Positions 13,950 through 21,301 of a DNA stretch of 38,091 bases are shown piece by piece. The first letter of the stretch is position 1, and each line of letters starts with the position of its first letter. The notes beneath the pieces were generated by a model. It did not search any database. It saw nothing but the letters and a program-made list of their open reading frames with translations, and was not told the DNA's origin. The position numbers were made by a program, and so were the translations under genes. This DNA comes from Bacillota bacterium (GTDB lineage: Bacteria > Bacillota > Clostridia > Clostridiales > Clostridiaceae), in NCBI GenBank assembly GCA_021781745.1, contig JAJXWH010000049.1:1-38091 (forward strand). The letters run 5' to 3'.

Positions 13950-14357
13950 TATTGTAGAAATTTAAGAATTTTTACAGAATGATAACTTAATAAGACCTAA
14001 GATCAATATGAAAATAATAGCAAAATAGGATATTCTGAATAAAATCATTTTCATTTTTCTTATTTTTCTGATATAATGGCTACATGAGTTATTCCTCTTA
14101 AATAATGATATTTTTTGTATTTATACTTACAGCATATCATTTTTGGAGGATTTTCTTATATAATATATGAGAACTTCATGTTCTGACAAGCTTATGTTAT
14201 CTTTCCATATATGCATTATATGAATTAAAAATAAAAAAGATATATTATGAAGTAATAGAGTAAATAGGGTTGTCGTTGTAAGAGGGGGAAAATAATACTA
14301 CGAAAACTCAAGAATTCTAGATAATAGGTAAAAAATTTATCTTGAAAGGGGCTTAAA
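13950..14357 (+). other. Long leader region of the citrate synthase gene
   Basis: There is no convincing gene in these 400 bases. A promoter-like pair is TTTCAT (14049-14054), 17 bp, TATAAT (14072-14077). Downstream, AAATGATAT pairs with ATATCATTT around a 21-nt loop (about 14101-14142) and is followed by a short T run, like a weak terminator or attenuator. GGAGGA at 14144-14149 is followed by no well-placed start; an 18-codon ORF beginning ATGAGAACTTC near 14167 lies too far from it. The long leader suggests post-initiation control of citrate synthase. Confidence 0.4.
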
Positions 14358-15719
14358 ATGAAAAAAAATAGTGAACTTGAAGAAAAGATATTAAAAAATC
14401 TTAGTAATAAGGCTCGTGAAAACAACAAAATTGATTCTGAATTATTTACTAAATATCAGGTTAAAAGGGGACTTAGGGACATTGATGGAAGAGGAGTTCT
14501 TGTCGGACTTACAGAAATTGGAGATGTTCGTTCCTATATTATTGAAGAAAATGAAACTGTTCCGATACCAGGAAAATTACTATATAGAGGAATAGATATA
14601 TCTGATATTGTTAGTGGCTTTCTTAAAAACGGCAGTTTTGGTTTTGAAGAAACATGTTATTTACTTTTATTTGGCAATCTTCCAACAAAAGAAGAACTAA
14701 GAGATTTTGAAGAACTATTAGCAGAGTACAGATGTTTACCAGATGACTTTGTTCGTGATATGATATTAAAAATGCCTAGCAAAGATATTATGAATTCAAT
14801 AGCTAGGAGTGTTTTGGCATTTTATAGTTTAGATAATAATGCCGACGATACTACCATTGAAAATGTATTGAAACAATGTTTAAAACTTATAGCTTGTTTT
14901 CCCCTAATGGCGGTTTATGGATATCAGGCGTATTCACATTATCATGGTAACAAAAGCTTATTTATACACAGTCCGCAGCCAGAATTAAGTACTGCTGAAA
15001 ATATTCTTTATATGCTTAGACCAGATAGTAAATATACAAAGCTTGAAGCAACTTTATTAGACCTTGCACTTGTTCTTCATGCTGAACATGGTGGAGGCAA
15101 TAACTCTTCATTTGTAACTCATGTTGTTACGTCATCAGGCTCAGATACTTATTCAGTAATAGCTGCAGCTCTAGGTTCGTTGAAAGGTCCACGCCATGGC
15201 GGAGCAAATATTAAAGTTACGCAAATGTTTGAAAATATAAAACAGAATGTCAAAGATTGGTGTGACGATAAAGAGGTTGAAGAATACCTTATGAAATTGC
15301 TTAATAAAGAAGCATTTGATGGTTCAGGACTAATTTACGGAATAGGACATGCTGTATATTCAATATCTGATCCAAGAGCTGTTATATTTAAGGAACATGT
15401 TGAGGCATTGGCCAAAGAGAAAGGCTTTGAGGATGAATATAACTTATATGCAAAAGTTGAAAAACTTGCTCCTCAAGCAGTAGGAAAAGTACGAAAAATG
15501 TACAAGGGTATAAGTGCAAATGTAGATTTTTACTCAGGGTTTGTGTATAGAATGCTTGATATTCCTCCAGAATTATTTACTCCAATTTTTGCAATTTCAA
15601 GAATAACAGGATGGAGTGCTCATCGTATTGAAGAGATCGTAAATGCAGGAAAAATAATTAGGCCTGCATACAAAAGCGTTGTTAAAAGAAAAAAATATGT
15701 TCATATAGAAGAGAGATAA
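14358..15719 (+). CDS. gltA: Citrate synthase (Si type)
   Basis: The 453-residue enzyme condenses acetyl-CoA with oxaloacetate. The catalytic triad is visible: H244 in AEHGGGNNSS (His274 of the pig enzyme), H280 in GPRHGGANIKV (His320) and D390 in ANVDFYSGFVYRM (Asp375). The family segment LLYRGIDISDI is near residues 74-85. The N-terminus carries about 40 extra residues, the long form seen in clostridia. AAAGGGG precedes ATG 14358. It stands alone, with no aconitase or isocitrate dehydrogenase beside it, so it presumably supports glutamate synthesis in an incomplete TCA cycle. 2-Methylcitrate synthase activity cannot be excluded. The AGG-rich leader suggests regulated expression. Confidence 0.92.
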   Translation: MKKNSELEEKILKNLSNKARENNKIDSELFTKYQVKRGLRDIDGRGVLVGLTEIGDVRSYIIEENETVPIPGKLLYRGIDISDIVSGFLKNGSFGFEETCYLLLFGNLPTKEELRDFEELLAEYRCLPDDFVRDMILKMPSKDIMNSIARSVLAFYSLDNNADDTTIENVLKQCLKLIACFPLMAVYGYQAYSHYHGNKSLFIHSPQPELSTAENILYMLRPDSKYTKLEATLLDLALVLHAEHGGGNNSSFVTHVVTSSGSDTYSVIAAALGSLKGPRHGGANIKVTQMFENIKQNVKDWCDDKEVEEYLMKLLNKEAFDGSGLIYGIGHAVYSISDPRAVIFKEHVEALAKEKGFEDEYNLYAKVEKLAPQAVGKVRKMYKGISANVDFYSGFVYRMLDIPPELFTPIFAISRITGWSAHRIEEIVNAGKIIRPAYKSVVKRKKYVHIEER

Positions 15720-15734
15720 CACTATAAATTTATA

Positions 15735-15766
15735 AAAATAGAGCTCATATGGGCTCTATTTTTTGT
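15735..15766. terminator. Bidirectional terminator
   Basis: AAAATAGAGC (15735-15744) pairs with GCTCTATTTT (15753-15762). T runs on both strands serve citrate synthase (+) and the exporter gene (-). Confidence 0.85.
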
Positions 15767-15801
15767 ACAAACTATTTAAAGAGAGAAAAAGAAAATATAA
15801 T

Positions 15802-16734
15802 TTATGAATTAACAAAACTATTTAAAATCATTCCTGCAACTACAAAAATAATACCTGCAAAACCTAAAGTAGTTGGAATTTTATCATGAAAAATGAATAT
15901 CCCGCCCAGAAGCGTAAATATGACTTCTCCAGACTGAGTGGATTCAACTACTGCCAGTCTATGTGCATCTCCTTTTACTAAATCAGTGGCCTTAAAAAAT
16001 AATATAGTAGCTATAATTCCCGAGAAAACTGCCACAATCAATGATTGAACAACTTGTCCTTCGCTCGGCCATCCAACAGATACCGAACCAGAAAATGAAA
16101 TAATTATCCAAAAAGGCATACTGCATACTGTCATGCCATATACCCTTTGAAAAGTATTAAGACTATCACCACAGATTTCCATCATTTTACGATTTCCCAA
16201 AGGATAAGAAAAAGCGGCAAGAATAACAGGTAGAACTCCTAATAAAGTTTTTGATAATGAAATATATTTTGTATTTTCAAATTGCAATAAAAATATACCT
16301 AATAAAATTATAGAGGACATTAGCAATGATTTCTTTGGGATCTTATTCCTTTTCTTTAATATTCCATTATTAGTTTTAATGATTGTAAAGAAAAAAGGGG
16401 ACATTAAAGCACCCGCAATTATAGTCACCTGCCAAGTTCCAGCTACTAGCCAGGATGCACCATACGCAGAGGCAAAGCTTAAAGGCGCATAAAAAAAGCC
16501 GAAGCCTATTGTACTCCAAATGATCCATTGAAGTGGGTTTTTTACTATATGATTTACTACATCGGATAATTGTTTGTTGATTACCATGATAATAAGTAAA
16601 ATAGGGAGCATAAAAATATATCTAAGAGATGAACTCCAAAGCCAGCTGCCACCAGAAATATTCATTTGTTGATTCAATAGGAAAGTAAATGCAAAAAAGA
16701 AAGATGCAGCTACTCCGAGTAAAATTGCTTTCAT
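15802..16734 (-). CDS. EamA/DMT-superfamily exporter (multidrug efflux type)
   Basis: The 310-residue protein has about ten membrane helices in two EamA-like halves, from MKAILLGVAASFFFAFTF to LGFAGIIFVVAGMILNSF. SWLWSSSLRYIFMLPILLI, ASAYGASWLVAGTWQVTIIAG and ESTQSGEVIFTLLGGIFIF mark the multidrug-resistance efflux branch of the drug/metabolite transporters. It should export a small organic compound or metabolite; the substrate is unknown. The minus-strand ATG follows GGGAGGAT. The gene is divergent from an XRE-cupin regulator with overlapping promoters, the usual sign of a regulator-target pair. Confidence 0.87.
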   Translation of the reverse strand: MKAILLGVAASFFFAFTFLLNQQMNISGGSWLWSSSLRYIFMLPILLIIMVINKQLSDVVNHIVKNPLQWIIWSTIGFGFFYAPLSFASAYGASWLVAGTWQVTIIAGALMSPFFFTIIKTNNGILKKRNKIPKKSLLMSSIILLGIFLLQFENTKYISLSKTLLGVLPVILAAFSYPLGNRKMMEICGDSLNTFQRVYGMTVCSMPFWIIISFSGSVSVGWPSEGQVVQSLIVAVFSGIIATILFFKATDLVKGDAHRLAVVESTQSGEVIFTLLGGIFIFHDKIPTTLGFAGIIFVVAGMILNSFVNS

Positions 16735-16787
16735 TATAATATCCTCCCTGTAATATTGAATTTAAATTATATATTTAATTATGTTAT

Positions 16788-16816
16788 ATTATATATATAT
16801 AAAGCAAATTGTGCAA
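16788..16816 (-). promoter_or_regulatory. Promoter of the exporter gene, interlocked with that of the regulator
   Basis: On the minus strand TTGCAC (16816-16811), 17-bp spacer, TATAAT (16793-16788). On the plus strand TTGTGC (16809-16814) with TATGTT (16831-16836), spacer 16, is a weaker promoter for the regulator. The two -35 boxes overlap, so a protein bound here would affect both genes. Confidence 0.75.
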
Positions 16817-16870
16817 TATATTATATTAAATATGTTATAACGTACAAAGTGTTTATTAGAGGTGCAAATT

Positions 16871-17425
16871 ATGGATAATTTAAATTTAGTTATTGGAAGC
16901 AAGTTAAAGGAAATTAGGAATAAGAGAAATTTAAGTTTAGAAGAGGTAGCTTCGTTAACTGGTGTTAGCAAGGCCATGCTAGGACAAATTGAAAGAGGAC
17001 AATCAAGTCCAACAGTTTCAACATTATGGAAGATTTCTACAGGGCTAAAGGTATCTTTTTCGTTCTTTATTGATGAGGAATATGATGAATTAATAGTAAT
17101 AGATCAAAAGGAGATTACCCCAATAGTAGAAGAAAATAACAAGATGAAGTTATATCCTATATTTCCTTTTGATGTAAATAACGGTTTTGAAATTTTTACA
17201 ATAGAATTAGAACCAGGCTGTAATCATACATCTAACCCTCATAATAATGGTGTTGAAGAGTATATTATTGTTACGGAAGGGGAAATTCAAATGGAAATTA
17301 ATAATAGTAAATATATATTACAAAAGGGAAATTCTCTAAGATTTATGGCTAATAAATTACATACTTATAAGAATATTGGCAAAGAAAAGTCAATATTTCA
17401 AAATATTATTCTATATTTTAAGTAA
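16871..17425 (+). CDS. XRE-family regulator with cupin sensor domain
   Basis: AGAGGTG (16858-16864) precedes ATG 16871; an in-frame GTG at 16862 lies inside that site. The 184 residues begin with a Cro/CI-type HTH (residues 7-62; KEIRNKRNLSLEEVASLTGVS and MLGQIERGQSSPTVSTLWKI), then a linker and a cupin_2 barrel (about 105-184). The barrel has PGCNHTSNPHNNGVEEYIIVTEGE, with two His and one Glu in metal- or ligand-binding positions. Members of this architecture (PuuR, SutR types) control uptake and export of amino acids, polyamines or sulphur compounds. It is divergent from the EamA exporter, its likely target. A terminator follows. Confidence 0.9.
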   Translation: MDNLNLVIGSKLKEIRNKRNLSLEEVASLTGVSKAMLGQIERGQSSPTVSTLWKISTGLKVSFSFFIDEEYDELIVIDQKEITPIVEENNKMKLYPIFPFDVNNGFEIFTIELEPGCNHTSNPHNNGVEEYIIVTEGEIQMEINNSKYILQKGNSLRFMANKLHTYKNIGKEKSIFQNIILYFK

Positions 17426-17450
17426 GATGATTAGTGTTGTGTGTAAACAA

Positions 17451-17486
17451 AAAGCTGCTTAGGTTGATAAAACTAAGCAGTTTTTT
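17451..17486. terminator. Bidirectional terminator
   Basis: CTGCTTAG (17455-17462) pairs with CTAAGCAG (17473-17480), flanked by A runs on the left and TTTTTT on the right. It serves the regulator (+) and the lectin gene (-). Confidence 0.88.
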
Positions 17487-17521
17487 CATGATTAAAATTG
17501 TAGTAAATACATATTGAACAA

Positions 17522-18826
17522 TCAATCTCTCCAAATATGCCACAAAGCATTTTTTGATCCTCTTGCAAACACATCAGTTCGATTAGGTCCCCAGGATACT
17601 GCAGCTGGATCTGAGGTAAGAGTGCCACCAATATTATGCCAATCGCTCCAACTCGAACCATTCCATGAAACTGTTATTAATTGATTATTTCGACCTCTTG
17701 CAAATACTTCAAGTCTATTAGAAACTCTTGAGGATGCAGCAGGAGCAGAAGTTATATTTCCACCAAGGTTTTCCCAGGTGCTCCATTTAGAGCCATCCCA
17801 CCACTTATGGTATAGACTATTGCTTTGACCACGCGAAAAAACATCAATTCTATTATTTCCCCAAGAGACAGCAGCAGGAGCAGAAGTTAAACTGCCGCCA
17901 AGGTTTTCCCAGTCACTCCAGCGAGAACCGTCCCACCACTTATGATAAAGGGCATTATCACTACCACGAACAAAGGTATCGATTCTATTACTAGCCCAAG
18001 ATGCGGCAGCGGGAGCCGAAGTTAGAATTCCTCCAAGATCCTCCCAATTGCTCCAACTAGAGCCGTTCCAGTATTTATGGAACATTGAGTTAGTTGTTCC
18101 TTTAACAAAAACATCAATTCTGTTATTTCCCCAAGAAACAGCGGCGGGAGCAGACGTTAAAACGCCGCCAAGGTTTTCCCAATCGCTCCAGCGAGAGCCG
18201 TCCCACCATTTGTGATATAATGCATTGTCACTTCCAGATCCAAAGACATCTAACCTGTTTGGAACCCAAGAAGATACTCCAGGGGCAGAAGATAAAATTC
18301 CACCGAGATCTTCCCACTGACTCCATCTGCTGCTAGGCATTGGTCCAGGTGCAGGTGGCGGAGCAGGCGCAATGTTTATATTTTGAAGAGTGAATTCTAT
18401 AACGTCTCTAAATGTTCGGTTAATAACTCCTTCAGGTATTCCAGAGGCACGCAAAGAAAGGAATAGTGCATTATTTCTTCTCCTAAAATCATTGAAAATT
18501 GCATTTATTCTTCGATTTATATTTCCTGAGTAATTATCAGCATTATCTAAAGTAAAGGAAATAACTGATCTAAAATAATAATTAACTACTCCTTGAAGTC
18601 CGCTGAATAGTTGCGGCTGCTGGTCATTTAGTGCTTGGAGTATAGAATTAATATCTTGTTCAGAAGCCCTTAAATCATTTGAAGAAGATTGTCCTTTAAT
18701 TAGGTTAGATTCATTATATATATTATAATGTGTAAAATTATTATTTCTTTCCATTTGTTCATTTAAGTATGGATAATATCTTTCTTCTATAAAGTTTGTA
18801 CAGGAAAAGGTTTCATAAGTATTCAT
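17522..18826 (-). CDS. PLL-like beta-propeller lectin with duplicated N-terminal helical module
   Basis: An upstream in-frame ATG at 18865 has no ribosome site; AGGAGT precedes ATG 18826, giving 434 residues. There is no signal peptide. Residues 57-96 and 104-150 are two related helical modules (INSI, LFSGL, VVNYYF and SVISFTLDN against INAI, LFLSL, VINRTF and DVIEFTLQN). A Pro/Ala linker (APAPPPAPGPMP) ends at 165. Residues 166-434 are six repeats of about 45 residues with signature SxWSxWExLGG, SAPA, W, NRxDVF, ALYHKWWDG. Such repeats occur in the Photorhabdus PLL/PHL lectins, which bind fucose and other sugars. Here ligand and location are unknown. The coding DNA is visibly more GC-rich than its neighbours, suggesting transfer. 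Confidence 0.85.
   Translation of the reverse strand: MNTYETFSCTNFIEERYYPYLNEQMERNNNFTHYNIYNESNLIKGQSSSNDLRASEQDINSILQALNDQQPQLFSGLQGVVNYYFRSVISFTLDNADNYSGNINRRINAIFNDFRRRNNALFLSLRASGIPEGVINRTFRDVIEFTLQNINIAPAPPPAPGPMPSSRWSQWEDLGGILSSAPGVSSWVPNRLDVFGSGSDNALYHKWWDGSRWSDWENLGGVLTSAPAAVSWGNNRIDVFVKGTTNSMFHKYWNGSSWSNWEDLGGILTSAPAAASWASNRIDTFVRGSDNALYHKWWDGSRWSDWENLGGSLTSAPAAVSWGNNRIDVFSRGQSNSLYHKWWDGSKWSTWENLGGNITSAPAASSRVSNRLEVFARGRNNQLITVSWNGSSWSDWHNIGGTLTSDPAAVSWGPNRTDVFARGSKNALWHIWRD
17525..18331 (-). repeat. Six tandem ~135-bp lectin repeats in ABABAB order
   Basis: The repeats begin at the codons for SRW at 18331 and end before the stop. Repeats 2, 4 and 6 share AAVSWG followed by NNR or PNR; 1, 3 and 5 have a different segment (VSSWVPNR, AASWASNR, ASSRVSNR). 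Repeats 2 and 4 agree in almost every residue of their first 30 positions, and 1 and 3 share GSDNALYHKWWDG. Nucleotide similarity is also high, so growth by two-repeat units (about 270 bp) is likely. Confidence 0.85.
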
Positions 18827-19113
18827 TATAAAACTCCTATTTTTTGTATATTTAGTGTTTATCATTTTTATTTTATGTTTAACAATTTATTGTGGCACAA
18901 AATAAATTACTTTAAATAAATATTTTATAAATTTATACTGAAAATAAATTTAGAGTACACTTCTGTAAAATTTAAATGTTACAATAAATATTAAAGTGTT
19001 ATGATGAAATATTTTTATAATATAATTTTAATATAGAAGTTTTATACAATAAATAAAGTAATAACCATTATGAATATTTTAATGATTAATTTAAGGGAGT
19101 TGGAGTAAATTAA

Positions 19114-20085
19114 ATGAATTATAACGAAGCTAAAATTATGAGGAAATCAATAAAACGAGAATTTAATAAATTAGGACTAGCTATCTTGATGAAAGAATTA
19201 ATTGCAAATATAGTTATCTTTATATGCATGTTGGTAATTATGGTAATTGAATTATTAAAGCAAAAGAATGTGGATAAGCTTGATTTTGAAAAAATAGTTA
19301 GTAATCCAACTTATATCGGTATTATGAGCATAATAGCAGCTATTATTTCAATAAGTCCATTTTTAATTTATCGAGGGAGGAAATTCTTCAACTACGATTT
19401 AAGAGTAGAAAATAAAAAGTTTAAATTAAAAACCGTAGTGCTTAGTATTATTGTATTGTTATCAGTAAATAGTGCTTTAGTGTTATTTTCAAATGGTTTA
19501 GAACATATTCTTAATCTAATGGGGTTAAGTGCCAATTCTGCATTGGAGGCTTTAGAATCCTTAAATGAATTAACAGTTCCAACGATTATTTATTCCTGTT
19601 TAGTTGCACCAGTAGTTGAAGAGCTAATTTTTAGAGGAGCAGTTCTTAGAAGCCTTGAGAAATATGGAAAGAGATTCGCTATATTAATTTCTGGATTATT
19701 ATTTGGTTTAATGCATGGTAACTTTTTTCAGATATTTATGGCTATGGGAGTAGGAATTATATTAGGATATCTCGCTATTGAATACTCAATTAAATTAACA
19801 ATTTTATTGCATATTATTAATAATGTTTGTGTTGAAATATTATCTCAAATTTCAACTAATGTTAGTGGGAATAAAGCGAATATTATTGATTTAACTATTA
19901 CAGTAGTAAGTGTAATTGTATTAGTTATCGCTTTTATTCGTAACAAAAATAATATTAAGGAATGGCTATTGGAAAATAGAATTGAAAAAGGCATTATGTT
20001 TAAGTTTTTTACATCAATATTAGTGATATTAGTCATTGCATTTGATTTATTTGAGGTAATTGTAAGCATTCAAAGAATTGTGTAA
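19114..20085 (+). CDS. CPBP-family intramembrane metalloprotease (Abi/CAAX-like)
   Basis: The 323-residue membrane protein has about eight hydrophobic segments. The catalytic set of the CPBP (Rce1-like) family is present: E169-E170 and R174 in VVEELIFRG, H201 in LLFGLMHGNFF and H233 in TILLHIINN. Members act as prenyl-protein proteases in eukaryotes, and in bacteria as bacteriocin self-immunity or unknown processing proteases. No bacteriocin gene is adjacent. ATG 19114 follows AGGGAGTTGGAG. The following operon starts from its own promoter, so this gene is probably monocistronic. Function beyond protease activity is unknown. Confidence 0.85.
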   Translation: MNYNEAKIMRKSIKREFNKLGLAILMKELIANIVIFICMLVIMVIELLKQKNVDKLDFEKIVSNPTYIGIMSIIAAIISISPFLIYRGRKFFNYDLRVENKKFKLKTVVLSIIVLLSVNSALVLFSNGLEHILNLMGLSANSALEALESLNELTVPTIIYSCLVAPVVEELIFRGAVLRSLEKYGKRFAILISGLLFGLMHGNFFQIFMAMGVGIILGYLAIEYSIKLTILLHIINNVCVEILSQISTNVSGNKANIIDLTITVVSVIVLVIAFIRNKNNIKEWLLENRIEKGIMFKFFTSILVILVIAFDLFEVIVSIQRIV

Positions 20086-20196
20086 AGGAGATTAACTTAA
20101 ATGCTTTATACCTTTATCAGGAATTTTACACTTTAAAAAGGTTTCCTTTTGCTGGAGTTTATGGAATTGTAAATTTTCATGAAAATTGTATATGAT

Positions 20197-20230
20197 TTGT
20201 GATTAGACTGTAACAAAACTGTGATAATAT
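20197..20230 (+). promoter_or_regulatory. Response-regulator half-sites and promoter of the glycosylation operon
   Basis: Three 11-mers run head to tail: TTGTGATTAGA (20197-20207), CTGTAACAAAA (20208-20218), CTGTGATAATA (20219-20229). TAATAT (20225-20230) is the likely -10, starting 6 bp after the second site. Direct 11-bp repeats replacing the -35 are typical of OmpR/PhoB regulators. The same sites with the same 6-bp distance stand before the response regulator gene at 25560. Confidence 0.7.
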
Positions 20231-20308
20231 AAGTCTAGAATACAATTATAGAAACAGTTAAATTAGCAAGAGTTAGTTATTTTATATAAAAAAATTGAGG
20301 TGAAGAAA

Positions 20309-21277
20309 ATGAATGATAAAGTAGTTTATTCTATTGTTGTACCTTTATATAATGAAGAACTTGTTATAGATGAAAGTTATAAGAGATTAAAGAATGTTAT
20401 GGACTCTACTAAGGAAAATTATGAAATTGTATTTGTAAATGATGGAAGTAAAGATAAAACGAAAGAAAAGGCAGAGGAAATATGTAATAGAGATAATAAA
20501 ATTAAACTTATTAATTTTTCACGGAATTTTGGACATCAAGCAGCAATAACTGCTGGGATGGATTTGGCATTGGGAGATGCAATAATTGTTATTGATGCTG
20601 ATCTTCAAGATCCTCCTGAAGTTATGCTTAAAATGATTGAGAAGTGGAAAGAAGGATATGAAGTAGTTTATGGAAAGAGGGTAAAAAGAGAAGGGGAGAC
20701 TTTCTTTAAAAAATTTACTGCGAAAATATACTATAGATTACTGAAAAGCATGACAAGTGTTGATGTTCCAGTAGATGCAGGAGATTTCAGGCTTATAGAT
20801 AGGAAAGTTTGTGATGCATTAATAGCACTTCCAGAAAAAAATAGATATGTTAGAGGGCTTGTAAGCTGGGTTGGTTATAAGCAGACATATGTAGAGTTTA
20901 CAAGGCAAGAAAGATTTGCTGGAGAAACAAAATATCCACTTAAGAAGATGCTTAAATTAGCTTTTGATGGGATAACTGCTTTATCATATAAACCACTTGT
21001 GATAGCTGGACATTTTGGGTTTTTAGCATTTATTTTAGGAATGATTTTAATATTTGTTGATGTGATAAAGGCTGAATTTTATAAAAGTGGATTTGTTAAT
21101 TTTACATTAATGATGGGAATTAATATGATAATGTTTGGGGTAACTTTAGGATGCATTGGTATAATGGGTCAATACATTGGAAGAATTTTTGATGAAAGTA
21201 AAGGAAGACCTATTTATATAATTGATAGTACTAAAAATTATAATAGAAATGAAAAGAACTATAAAATTGTCAATTAA
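20309..21277 (+). CDS. GT2 glycosyltransferase making a polyprenyl-phosphate sugar (GtrB/YkcC-like)
   Basis: GAGGTGA (20297-20303) precedes ATG 20309; a GTG at 20300 overlaps that site. The 322-residue protein starts with the GT-A fold: VVPLYNEELVIDESY, VFVNDGSKDKT and IVIDADLQDPPEVM with the metal-binding DxD. The C-terminus has two membrane helices (GHFGFLAFILGMILIF and MGINMIMFGVTLGCIGIMGQYIGR). This is the DPM1/ArnC/GtrB layout: it moves a sugar from a nucleotide donor to undecaprenyl phosphate, which then feeds a membrane GT-C enzyme. Two such GT-C enzymes follow, the first only 24 nt downstream. Sugar identity is unknown. Confidence 0.9.
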   Translation: MNDKVVYSIVVPLYNEELVIDESYKRLKNVMDSTKENYEIVFVNDGSKDKTKEKAEEICNRDNKIKLINFSRNFGHQAAITAGMDLALGDAIIVIDADLQDPPEVMLKMIEKWKEGYEVVYGKRVKREGETFFKKFTAKIYYRLLKSMTSVDVPVDAGDFRLIDRKVCDALIALPEKNRYVRGLVSWVGYKQTYVEFTRQERFAGETKYPLKKMLKLAFDGITALSYKPLVIAGHFGFLAFILGMILIFVDVIKAEFYKSGFVNFTLMMGINMIMFGVTLGCIGIMGQYIGRIFDESKGRPIYIIDSTKNYNRNEKNYKIVN

Positions 21278-21301
21278 AGTGGTTTTATATAGGAGGCAAA
21301 G

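Noticed and set aside
14167..14223. 18-codon ORF in the citrate synthase leader as a leader peptide
   Set aside because: The nearest GGAGGA is about 18 nt away, too far, and the peptide has no run of regulatory codons.
17525..18331. Tandem repeats considered as a CRISPR or non-coding satellite
   Set aside because: They keep one reading frame and encode lectin blades; there are no unique spacers.
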